Shown here in pieces: positions 55,654 to 64,000 of a DNA stretch of 64,000 bases; position 1 is the stretch's first letter; each line of letters starts with the position of its first letter. Both the position numbers and the translations under genes were made by a program. The DNA is from Hyphomicrobium sp. CS1BSMeth3. Its GTDB lineage: Bacteria > Pseudomonadota > Alphaproteobacteria > Rhizobiales > Hyphomicrobiaceae. The stretch lies in the NCBI RefSeq assembly GCF_900117415.1, contig NZ_FPEI01000006.1, forward strand, positions 1,302,001 through 1,366,000, read 5' to 3'. The notes beneath the pieces are model-generated. The model ran no database searches and had not been told where the DNA came from. It saw only the letters and a program-made list of their open reading frames with translations.

Positions 55654-57603
55654 ATGGCGCTGATGTCCCCCACCACCGAACAGACCGCACCTGCCGCGGA
55701 CGTCTCCATCGGCCGCATCGTCTCGGTTACCGGTGCAAAGGCGATCGTCCTCCTGGACAACGACGGACGCGGACCGCGCGAGACGGCGAGCCGCCCCGAC
55801 ATGGGCACGCTGCTCGCGATCGAAACGAGCGAAACGATCGTGCTCGCGATCATCTCCGCCCTCAGCGTGCCGGTACCGGCACAGCGCGAGAGCGACAGCG
55901 AGATCTGGATTGCCGAGCTCGGCCTCGTCGGCGAGCTCCGGCTCGGCAGCGGCGGCTCTCCCGGATATTTCAATCGCGGCGTCACGATCTATCCCGGTCT
56001 CGGCGACCGCGTGCGCGTCGCCTCGAAGATGGAACTCAATCAGGCCTTCTGCGGCGATATCGAGCGCTCCGTCCGTGTCGGCTGCCTGCGCCAGGACAAC
56101 ACCATTCCGGCAATGGTCCGGGTCGACGACCTGCTCGGCAAGCACTTCGCCGTGCTCGGCACCACGGGCACCGGCAAGTCCTGCACGACCGCGCTGCTGC
56201 TGCGCTCCATTCTCGAAAAGAATCCGCAGGCGCACATCGTGCTGCTCGATCCGCACAACGAGTACGCGACGGCATTCCCCGAGTGGGGCGAGGTCATCTC
56301 GCCGCGCAATATGCAGCTCCCGTTCTGGCTCCTCACGTTCGACGAGCTCATCGAGGTGCTGATCGGCGACCCCGCCGAAAGGAAGCAGGAGATCGAAATT
56401 CTCCAGGAGCTGATCCCGGTCGCCAAGGGTCGCTATAGCGCCGGACGCAGCAAAGAGAGCCAGGGCGTGCGCACGCGCGACTCGGGCCGCTTCACCGTCG
56501 ACACGCCCGTTCCCTATCGCCTCTCGGACCTCACCTCGCTCATCGACGAGCGCATGGGCAAGCTCGAGAACAAGCGCGATATTGCGCCCTACCGCAATCT
56601 CAAGACCCGCATCGAGACGCTGTCGCTCGATCCGCGCTACGCCTTCATGTTCGGCTCGCTCACCGTCTATGACGGCATGGCGCAGATCCTCGGTCGCATC
56701 TTCCGCGTCCCGGTCGAGGGCAAGCCGATCACCATCCTCGAGCTGACGGGCCTGCCGACGGAGATCGTCAACGTCGTCGTGTCGGTGCTCTGCCGCATGA
56801 CCTTCGACTTCGCGCTCTGGGGCGAGGGCAAGGTGCCGGTCACCATCGTGTGCGAGGAGGCGCACCGCTACGTGCCCGCCAACCCCGCGCTCGGCTTCGA
56901 GCCCTGCAAGCGCGCGATCGCCAAGATCGCCAAGGAAGGCCGCAAGTACGGCGCATCGCTCGCCATCGTGACCCAGCGCCCGGCCGAGATCGATCCGACG
57001 ATCCTCTCCCAGTGCAATACCGTCTTCGCGCTGCGCATGTCGAACGATCGCGACCAGGAGATCGTCAAGTCGGCCATCTCCGACACGGGCTCGGGCCTCC
57101 TCGAGTTCCTCTCCGCGCTCGGCCAGCGCGAGGCCATCGCTTTCGGCGACGGCGTGACGCTGCCGGTCCGCATCCGCTTCGACGACCTGCCGAAGCACGC
57201 CATGCCGAGAAGCTCCTCGGCCATGTTCACGACCATGTGGCAGCAGCCGAGCACCGATACGGGCTTCCTGGAGCAGATCGTCGAGAAGTGGCGCCTCTCG
57301 GTCAGCGGATCGGCGGCGACCGAGACCAGCCAGACGGCCCTCTTCGCCGATGCCATGGGTCTGACGAATTCCGCCGAGCCCGCGCAAGCGCCACGCCCGG
57401 CAGCGCCTGCGACCCCAGCAGACCCCGCAGCGCGACGCTATCCGACGCCGGCGGGAGCAGAGGGCGCGAGCCAGCGGCCGCGCGTTCCCGAGCCGGCGGG
57501 CTACAGCCAGGCGGCTCCGGCCGGCGCATCGCCGCAGCAGCCTGCGCAGGCGTCGAACGCGCTCAGGAACCTTCGCGATCGGCTGAACCGCAGCGGGCGG
57601 TGA
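55654..57603 (+). CDS. HerA-type ATPase (DUF87)
   Basis: 649 residues. The N-terminal HAS-barrel-like region (SIGRIVSVTGAKAIVLLD, residues 18-35) precedes an FtsK/HerA P-loop domain with Walker A GTTGTGKSC near residue 171 and Walker B VTIVCEEAHRYVPA. The C-terminal 80 residues are Pro/Ala-rich and end in a basic RDRLNRSGR. HerA proteins are hexameric DNA translocases, in archaea paired with NurA nuclease, and in bacteria often tied to DNA end-processing or defence. No nuclease gene accompanies it here, and it may be a conserved alphaproteobacterial housekeeping form. Confidence 0.88.
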   Translation: MALMSPTTEQTAPAADVSIGRIVSVTGAKAIVLLDNDGRGPRETASRPDMGTLLAIETSETIVLAIISALSVPVPAQRESDSEIWIAELGLVGELRLGSGGSPGYFNRGVTIYPGLGDRVRVASKMELNQAFCGDIERSVRVGCLRQDNTIPAMVRVDDLLGKHFAVLGTTGTGKSCTTALLLRSILEKNPQAHIVLLDPHNEYATAFPEWGEVISPRNMQLPFWLLTFDELIEVLIGDPAERKQEIEILQELIPVAKGRYSAGRSKESQGVRTRDSGRFTVDTPVPYRLSDLTSLIDERMGKLENKRDIAPYRNLKTRIETLSLDPRYAFMFGSLTVYDGMAQILGRIFRVPVEGKPITILELTGLPTEIVNVVVSVLCRMTFDFALWGEGKVPVTIVCEEAHRYVPANPALGFEPCKRAIAKIAKEGRKYGASLAIVTQRPAEIDPTILSQCNTVFALRMSNDRDQEIVKSAISDTGSGLLEFLSALGQREAIAFGDGVTLPVRIRFDDLPKHAMPRSSSAMFTTMWQQPSTDTGFLEQIVEKWRLSVSGSAATETSQTALFADAMGLTNSAEPAQAPRPAAPATPADPAARRYPTPAGAEGASQRPRVPEPAGYSQAAPAGASPQQPAQASNALRNLRDRLNRSGR

Positions 57604-58242
57604 GCTTTCCGGCACGCGCCGCACTGAGATCGTGACAAGCTGAACGCCCACGGATTATGAACAAGTAGTGCTGCGTGTGATTCTGCCGTCGCGCAATCCA
57701 CCAGGGTGGCCACTGCAACGTGGCCTGCCCGAATTGTGCGTCGTGTAGCGGCGTGCGTGTCTTTGCCCTCTGCTCCGGACGGTCCAACCGACCGGCATTC
57801 CGGGGCGAGCTGCAGTGCACGCCGGACAACGCTGCAGGACGTGCGAGCGGCTCCGCTGCTCGGGTCCGTGGCTCGGGCTCGCGAGAGGAACTTCTCGAGA
57901 GCTTATGAGCCGTAGTGAACAGACTGTTCTGCGTTCCAGGATGCGTCGGTCATCGAGCCGGTCGAGCGATTGAGCACCGTTCCTCCGTTCTCATGTCTGT
58001 ATCCACACACCCGACGGAAAGGCTGGAGCAGCCGCTTGCTCCAGCCTTTCTGCTTTTTGCAATCCGCTCGCCGCCCCCCGAAGCTCGAATCGCGCTTCCG
58101 CGGCCACACCTTCCTGCTGATCGTCCGAGCCTACTCGCGCCCTCGTCGCTGGGCTGCTAGACAGTCCACCTGAGCGACCGGCCGCCCGAGGCGCCGCGCG
58201 GCGGCGGCCGAGGCGGGAGGCCGAAATCAGGGGAATAGCGGC
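57604..58242. other. Gene-poor region ending in a terminator
   Basis: About 640 bases without a recognisable CDS or tRNA. Short ORFs here overlap each other and lack family resemblance. The strong hairpin at 58018-58060 ends something transcribed rightward, more than 400 bases after the HerA stop, so an unannotated small RNA or a long 3' UTR is possible. Confidence 0.45.
58018..58060 (+). terminator. Strong intrinsic terminator without upstream gene
   Basis: A perfect 13-bp stem, AAAGGCTGGAGCA (58018-58030) / TGCTCCAGCCTTT (58037-58049), 6-base loop GCCGCT, followed four bases on by TTTTT (58054-58058). It is the most canonical terminator I see in the window. Confidence 0.85.
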
Positions 58243-58605
58243 ATGCTCGGATACATCATCCTCATCATTCTTCAGATGGGCGGCGCCTGGGTCATTGCGC
58301 CTCACATCAAACGCTACCTTCCCGCCATCCCGCAGTTCGGCGGCTACAACGTCGAGATCTTCGTCTGGGCGGTACTTTTCGCCATCATCGTCTTCGTGAT
58401 CGGCTTCGTCGGATCGATCGTCCTCAAGGGTGTCCGCACGCCCGGCCCCGGGACGCTGACGGTATCGCTCATCGTGGCGCTCATATTCGCTGCGCTGACG
58501 TTCGTTCCGCCGATCACCCAGGCCGTGGCTCAGATCGTTCCGCGCCTCGAGATCCTCCTCTGGCCCTTGATCGGTGCCGCGATCGGCTATTTCATCAAGC
58601 GCTGA
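58243..58605 (+). CDS. Small integral membrane protein, function unknown
   Basis: 120 residues. Four hydrophobic segments are visible: MLGYIILIILQMGGAWVIAP, FVWAVLFAIIVFVIGFVGSI, LTVSLIVALIFAALTFV and LEILLWPLIGAAIGYFI. There are few charged residues and the protein ends in a basic IKR. No family recognised, but the ORF has an ATG start after a GGGG-rich stretch and good codon use. It lies 185 bases upstream of ilvC. Confidence 0.75.
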   Translation: MLGYIILIILQMGGAWVIAPHIKRYLPAIPQFGGYNVEIFVWAVLFAIIVFVIGFVGSIVLKGVRTPGPGTLTVSLIVALIFAALTFVPPITQAVAQIVPRLEILLWPLIGAAIGYFIKR

Positions 58606-58646
58606 GCGGCGCTCAGAACGCGTACGGATCGACCCCTTTCTGGTAA

Positions 58647-59810
<1,164 letters not shown>

Positions 59811-59817
59811 AAGCTTG

Positions 59818-59941
59818 CCATCCCCTCTCCCCGCTTGCGGGGAGAGGGCTAGGGTGAGGGGCGGCGGCATACGCCGACGTTGCGCAAGCTCCCGCCCCTC
59901 ATCCCGACCTTCTCCCCGTAAGCACGGGGAGAAGGGGAAGT
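59818..59941. repeat. Dispersed RPE-like inverted-repeat element after ilvC
   Basis: Same element as at 6680-6802 but in opposite orientation: CCCCTCTCCCCGCTTGCGGG, then GGGCTAGGGTGAGGGGCGG, a variable middle, GCCCCTCATCCCGACCTTCT and a closing hairpin CTCCCCGTAAGCACGGGGAG. It starts seven bases after the ilvC stop and probably terminates or stabilises that transcript. Confidence 0.8.
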
Positions 59942-60041
59942 GGGTGCCCCACGCTGACGCTGTCCGTATGGCGGACGCGGGCATGGCACTACCGCAGAAG
60001 GCGATAGCACCTCTTCCCAGCAGCCCGCGGCAACAAAAGAA

Positions 60042-61385
60042 TCAGGCCGCCACGTGCCCGGGCACGTCCGACACGAAACCCTTGAAGTTCTCGAGACCGC
60101 GCGGGACGGGGCCGCCATAGGCCCAGTCGAGGAGCTCGACCGTGTGCACGATCGGCAGGTGCGTGCCGAGGCCGATCTGAGTGATGCAGCCGAGATTGCC
60201 TGCCGCAACAATATCCGGTCGCACGCTCTCGATATTGGCGACCTTGCGCGTGCGCAGCTCGCCGGCAAGCTCGGGCTGGAGAATGTTGTAGACGCCCGCC
60301 GAGCCGCAGCAGATGTGCCCCTCCGGCGGCTCGAGCACCGTGAAGCCCGCCTTCTTCAGCAGCGTCTTCGGCTCGCTCGTGATGCGCTGGCCGTGCTGCA
60401 TGGAGCAGGCGGAATGATAGGCGACGCGCAGGCTCGACCAGCGATGCGGCGCGCCGAGATCGAAGCGGGTCAGGAACTCGGTGATGTCGAGGGCGAGCGC
60501 GGCAAGCTTGGCCGCTTTCTCGGCATACTCCGGCTCGTGGCGCAGGAGGTGGCCGTAGTCCTTGACGGTGGTCCCACAGCCCGAGGCATTGATGATGATC
60601 GCGTCGATGGGCTCGCGCTCCGTCACCTTCCACCAGGCATCGACGTTTTTCTTGGCCTGCGCGACGGCCTCGCTCTCGCGGCCCATATGATGGACGAGCG
60701 CGCCGCAGCAGCCGGCGCCCGCCGGCACGATGACATCGACGCCATTGCGCGCGAGCAGACGGATGGTCGCGTCGTTGATCTCGGGCCGGAGAACCTGCTG
60801 CGCGCATCCGGCCAGCAGCAGCACGCGCTTCATGCGCTTGTCGCTCGTCACGGCGGTGCCAGGGCCCCTGAAACGCCCCTCCGGTACGCGCTCGCGCGGC
60901 GCCAGCGCCAGCATGGCAGCAAGCTCCGGGAAGCCCGCACGCTTCATCAATCCAGCAAAGGGGCGGCCGAGCGGCGCCAGTGCGAGCACCTTGCGGAAGC
61001 GCTCGGGATAGGGGATCAGGCGCGCGAGCAGCCCGCGCACGAAGCGTTCTTTTGCCGTGCGCTTGCCGGTTTCCTCGATATGTGAGCGCGCCAGGTCGAC
61101 GAGGTGCATGTAGTCGACGCCGCCGGGGCAGGTCGTCATGCAGGAGAGACAGGACAGGCAGCGGTCGACGTGGAACTGCACCTCGGGGCTCGCGTCGCGG
61201 TCGCGCTCGAACATGTCCTTCATGAGGTAGATGCGCCCGCGCGGGGAATCGCGCTCATCCCCGAGCAGGACATAGGTCGAGCAGGTCGCTGTGCAGAGAC
61301 CGCAGTGCACGCAGCGCTTGAGGATGCTGTCCGCTTCCGCAAGGCGCGGGTCCTGGAGCTGCTCCGGTGTGAAATTGGTTTGCAT
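60042..61385 (-). CDS. glcF: Glycolate oxidase iron-sulfur subunit GlcF
   Basis: 447 residues. Two ferredoxin-type motifs bind 4Fe-4S clusters: CVHCGLCTATCSTY and CLSCLSCMTTCPGGVDY. Two CCG domains follow (GAGCCGALVHHMG and HICCGSAGVYNI). It is the electron-transfer subunit of the membrane-associated GlcDEF complex that oxidises glycolate to glyoxylate. It is third in the leftward glcD-glcE-glcF cluster, 12 bases after glcE. Confidence 0.96.
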   Translation of the reverse strand: MQTNFTPEQLQDPRLAEADSILKRCVHCGLCTATCSTYVLLGDERDSPRGRIYLMKDMFERDRDASPEVQFHVDRCLSCLSCMTTCPGGVDYMHLVDLARSHIEETGKRTAKERFVRGLLARLIPYPERFRKVLALAPLGRPFAGLMKRAGFPELAAMLALAPRERVPEGRFRGPGTAVTSDKRMKRVLLLAGCAQQVLRPEINDATIRLLARNGVDVIVPAGAGCCGALVHHMGRESEAVAQAKKNVDAWWKVTEREPIDAIIINASGCGTTVKDYGHLLRHEPEYAEKAAKLAALALDITEFLTRFDLGAPHRWSSLRVAYHSACSMQHGQRITSEPKTLLKKAGFTVLEPPEGHICCGSAGVYNILQPELAGELRTRKVANIESVRPDIVAAGNLGCITQIGLGTHLPIVHTVELLDWAYGGPVPRGLENFKGFVSDVPGHVAA

Positions 61386-61397
61386 CGGGATCTGCGT

Positions 61398-62615
61398 CTA
61401 CAGGTTGGCGAGCAGGCGCCCGCGATTGAGAATGTCGGCTGGATCGAAGACCGCCTTGATGCCGCGCGTGATCGCATCGAGATCGGGCTCGAGCGGCTGA
61501 AAGACGTCGATGCCGGCTCGCACCGCCGGCGCCGCACGAACAAGCGTGGCATGACCGCCGTGGCTCGCGATCACACGGCGGACATCGCCGGCGCCGGCAT
61601 CGGCCGTATCGAGCACCTCGGCCCAAATGAGCCCGCCCGACCAGTCATAGAAGGCGCGACATTCCATGTAGCGCGCAATGGCGGCGACGACAGTGGGACC
61701 CGAACGCGGCGCCGTCGAAATACGCCAGAGCGGCGCGGCATTGCCCTGCAAGACCGAGAGCTGGCGAAGCTCCTTCCAGAAGGCCAGCGAGCTGGCATCA
61801 TCGAGCTCGTGGATCTCGCCGAATGCGCGGAGCGCTTCCTTGAGACGGTCGAGGCGGTAGCGCAGCGAGCTCTCGAAAGTCTCGATGCGCACAGCGGTGA
61901 CGGCCTTCTGCGTGGCAGCGAGCCCCGCGTGCTTCAGCCGTGCGGCGAGCGGCGCCTGCAGATGGATCGCACCCGAAACCTCGAAGGGCGTGCCGAGTGC
62001 GGCACAAAGCGCCTCGATGGCCGAGGTATCATCGAGGCCGAGGAAGATGAGCGTGCCCGTGCGCTCGGGCCGCGGCAGCACTTTGAAGATAACGCTCGTC
62101 ATAACTGCGAGCGTGCCCCAGCTCCCGCACACGGCGCGGCAGAGGTCATAGCCCGTGACGTTCTTCATGACGCGTCCGCCACCGCGGAAAGCCTGCCCCG
62201 CGCCGGTGATCGCTTCGATGCCGAGCAGGTGATCGCGTGCGCCACCCGACATGACGCGACGGCTGCCCGAGAGGTTCGTCGCAAAGACCGCGCCGATCGT
62301 GCCGCTGCCCGCCGCGCCGCCGAGCACGGGCCCGAGATCGATCGGCTCGAATGCGAGCATCTGGCCCTTGACGGCGAGGCGCTCCTCGATATCGGCGAGC
62401 GGCGTGCCGGCGCGGGCCCCCATGACGAGCTCGGTCGGCTCATAGAGCGTGACACCGCGCAGCGAGGCCGTCGTGATGGCGAGGCCCGCATTGACCGGAC
62501 GCCCGATATTGCGCTTCGTGCCGGCACCGAGCACTTCGACGGGCATCTCGGCGCGCACCGCATCTATGATCAGACGCTGAAGCTCGCGCTCACTCCCAGG
62601 GCGGGCGCTCTTCAC
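61398..62615 (-). CDS. glcE: Glycolate oxidase FAD-binding subunit GlcE
   Basis: 405 residues from GTG 62615. The FAD-binding PCMH fold is seen in AVRAEMPVEVLGAGTKRNIG and FATNLSGSRRVMSGGARDHLLG. It is shorter than GlcD and lacks its C-terminal cap, as expected for GlcE. The start codon lies two bases after the palindromic repeat that separates it from glcD. GGGA of the repeat arm, eight bases before the GTG, is the only ribosome-site candidate. Confidence 0.95.
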   Translation of the reverse strand: MKSARPGSERELQRLIIDAVRAEMPVEVLGAGTKRNIGRPVNAGLAITTASLRGVTLYEPTELVMGARAGTPLADIEERLAVKGQMLAFEPIDLGPVLGGAAGSGTIGAVFATNLSGSRRVMSGGARDHLLGIEAITGAGQAFRGGGRVMKNVTGYDLCRAVCGSWGTLAVMTSVIFKVLPRPERTGTLIFLGLDDTSAIEALCAALGTPFEVSGAIHLQAPLAARLKHAGLAATQKAVTAVRIETFESSLRYRLDRLKEALRAFGEIHELDDASSLAFWKELRQLSVLQGNAAPLWRISTAPRSGPTVVAAIARYMECRAFYDWSGGLIWAEVLDTADAGAGDVRRVIASHGGHATLVRAAPAVRAGIDVFQPLEPDLDAITRGIKAVFDPADILNRGRLLANL

Positions 62616-62617
62616 GG

Positions 62618-62784
62618 CTAGTGTCCCGCTTCCGAAGTTCGCCGGTATCCGATGCTAGTGTCCCAAGCGAACTTCGGAAGCAGAAGGGACACTAGAATCA
62701 CAATCTCGCTAGTGTGATTCAGATCGAGAAATTCGCTCGATACCGTGCCGCGACATGTGGCGAATTTCTCGATCATCACACTAG
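62618..62784. repeat. Composite CTAG-bounded palindromic element, copy 4 (167 bp), inside glcDEF
   Basis: Read on the minus strand: hairpin A (62709-62784, 76 bp), a 13-bp spacer and hairpin B (62618-62695, 78 bp), the same build and direction relative to transcription as copies 1 and 2. It fills the whole glcD-glcE gap. Its outer CTAG gives the TAG stop of glcD, and its other end lies two bases before the glcE start. Hairpin B carries an extra internal CTAGTGTCCC, possibly a trace of recombination between arms. Confidence 0.92.
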
Positions 62785-64000
62785 TGCTCCCAGGCCTGAT
62801 GCTCGATCTCGCGCCCTTCGAGCGGAAAGACCTTGTGCGGGTTGAGCAGCCACTGCGGGTCGAACACGGTCTTGATGCGCATCTGCAGAGCAAGCTCACC
62901 GGACGTGAACTGGCTCGGCATGAGGTCGCGCTTCTCGACGCCGACGCCATGCTCGCCGGTGAGACAGCCGCCGACCTCAACGCACAGCTTCAGGATGTCG
63001 GCACCAGCCTGCTCCGCGCGGCGAAGCTGATCGGCGTCATTGGCATTGAACAGGATCAGCGGATGCAGGTTGCCGTCGCCGGCATGGAAGATGTTCGCGA
63101 CCTTGAGGCCATGTCCCGTGCAGATCTCGCCAATACGGACCAGCACCTCCGGCAGTCGTCCGAGCGGGATCGTGCCGTCCATGCAGAAATAATCGGAGAT
63201 GCGGCCGAGCGCGCCGAAGGCCGACTTGCGCCCGCGCCAGATGGCGGCGCTTTCCTCCGCGCTTTGGCTGACGCGCACGCCCCTTGGCTTGAAGGGCTTG
63301 GCGATGTCGACGATGCGCGCGAGCAGCGTCGAGATCTCCTCCTCCGAGCCCTCGACCTCGACGATGAGCAGGGCCTCGACGTCAAGGGGATAGCCCGCCT
63401 TGGCAAAGGCCTCGCAGACGTGGATCGCCGGCTTGTCCATGAACTCGATGGCGACGGGAATGATGCCCGACGCAATGATCGCCGAGACGCAGCGCCCGGC
63501 GATCTCGCTCGAGTCGAAGCCGAGCAGCATGGGACGCGCCGCTTCGGCCGCGCGCAGGATGCGGACCGTCGCCTCGGTCACGATGCCGAATTGCCCCTCC
63601 GAGCCTATGATCAATCCGAGCAGGTCATAGCCGGAGGCGTCCAGATGCGCGCCGCCGATCTCGACGACGCGGCCGTCGACGAGCACCATCTTGATGCCGA
63701 GCACGTTGTTGGTCGTGACGCCGTATTTGAGGCAGTGGGCGCCGCCCGAGTTCATGGCGATGTTGCCGGCGAGCGTGCAGGCGAGCTGGCTCGAGGGATC
63801 GGGCGCATAGAAGAAGCCGTGCGGTTGCACAGCCCCGGAAATGCCGAGGTTGGTGATGCCGGTCTCGACGCGCGCCGTGCGGTTCTCGAGATCGACATCG
63901 AGGACGCGGTTCATGCGCGAGACGCCGATCACGATTGCATCCTCCGCCGGCAGAGCACCGCCGCAGAGCGACGTGCCGGCTCCTCGCGGGATGACCGTGA
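62781..64000 (-). CDS. glcD: Glycolate oxidase subunit GlcD, 5'-truncated by window edge
   Basis: About 406 residues of the C-terminal part are visible; the start lies beyond the window. The visible N-terminal end is PRGAGTSLCGGALP, the FAD-phosphate loop of the PCMH domain, and the middle holds LACTLAGNIAMNSGGAHCLK, also FAD-binding. The FAD-oxidase C-terminal cap contains VANIFHAGDGNLHPLILFN and GGCLTGEHGVGVEK. This is the catalytic subunit oxidising glycolate (or D-lactate). The stop codon TAG is supplied by the adjacent repeat. Confidence 0.96.
   Translation of the reverse strand, partial: TVIPRGAGTSLCGGALPAEDAIVIGVSRMNRVLDVDLENRTARVETGITNLGISGAVQPHGFFYAPDPSSQLACTLAGNIAMNSGGAHCLKYGVTTNNVLGIKMVLVDGRVVEIGGAHLDASGYDLLGLIIGSEGQFGIVTEATVRILRAAEAARPMLLGFDSSEIAGRCVSAIIASGIIPVAIEFMDKPAIHVCEAFAKAGYPLDVEALLIVEVEGSEEEISTLLARIVDIAKPFKPRGVRVSQSAEESAAIWRGRKSAFGALGRISDYFCMDGTIPLGRLPEVLVRIGEICTGHGLKVANIFHAGDGNLHPLILFNANDADQLRRAEQAGADILKLCVEVGGCLTGEHGVGVEKRDLMPSQFTSGELALQMRIKTVFDPQWLLNPHKVFPLEGREIEHQAWEH

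Noticed and set aside
55588-57651. A 687-codon open frame antisense to the HerA-type ATPase
   Set aside because: Composition is Arg/Asp/Leu/Ala-rich without any motif. The sense strand encodes a complete ATPase, so this is a shadow frame.
57915-58160. An 81-codon ORF across the strong terminator
   Set aside because: It reads through the terminator hairpin and shows no family features.
59818-59941. Repeat after ilvC as a riboswitch or attenuator of the next gene
   Set aside because: The following gene (glcF) is on the opposite strand, and the same sequence recurs in the boxCB gap, so it is a dispersed repeat.

Overview
This 64 kb window is high-GC, gene-dense chromosomal DNA from an alphaproteobacterium, most likely of the order Hyphomicrobiales (Rhizobiales). 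The grounds are the mix of neighbours (purD divergent from xseA, nuoABC, def-fmt, glcDEF, ilvC, hslU, an AlaX-type editing protein), two rhizobial-style porins or barrels, and an abundance of short palindromic repeats in the gaps. It contains no rRNA, tRNA, CRISPR array, prophage or complete insertion sequence that I could see. I recognise about 55 genes. Both ends cut through a gene: an outer-membrane-like protein on the left and glycolate oxidase subunit GlcD on the right.

Layout. 1-3.3 kb: two outer-membrane barrels, an SDR with folB. 3.4-8.3 kb: hslU divergent from boxC-boxB (aerobic benzoyl-CoA epoxidation branch). 8.5-13 kb: a periplasmic parvulin, lipB, a KSI-like/GNAT/nitrilase trio and an SDR. 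13.1-19.3 kb: cysteine synthase, alanyl-tRNA editing protein, mercaptopyruvate sulfurtransferase, SMP-30 protein, MBL hydrolase and an enolase-superfamily enzyme. 19.4-23.8 kb: a retropepsin/degenerate RimK fusion, def-fmt, a Gly/Tyr-rich secreted protein and a divergent SRPBCC/ArsR pair. 23.8-28.6 kb: heparinase-like protein, two amidohydrolases and a Rieske protein. 28.6-33.6 kb: a leftward operon purD - two fluoroacetate-dehalogenase-like hydrolases - two patatins. 33.8-39 kb: xseA, a DMT transporter, a third patatin, a lipoprotein and a nucleotidyltransferase. 39.2-46.6 kb: two GMC oxidoreductases around nuoABC and a porin. 46.6-53.4 kb: YcjF/YcjX-like pair, and a CaiB CoA-transferase with three tandem DMT transporters. 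53.5-57.6 kb: moaA, a soluble histidine kinase and a HerA-type ATPase. 58.2-64 kb: small membrane protein, ilvC and glcDEF.

Metabolically the window leans to catabolism of aromatic and organic acids (boxBC, amidohydrolases with a Rieske protein, enolase-superfamily enzyme, GMC oxidoreductases, glycolate oxidase, CoA-transferase), with scattered housekeeping genes. The two hydrolases at 30.5-32.4 kb keep the catalytic residues of fluoroacetate dehalogenase in exact register, except one Trp-to-Gly change in the second.

The most unusual feature is a family of composite palindromic elements bounded by CTAG. Three copies have the same build of a 76-bp hairpin, a 13-bp spacer and a 78-bp hairpin (167 bp in total), and a fourth is a solo 76-bp hairpin. 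Every copy supplies the stop codon of the gene before it, and two full copies also appear to supply the ribosome-binding site of the next gene. Two further dispersed repeat families also sit at gene ends.
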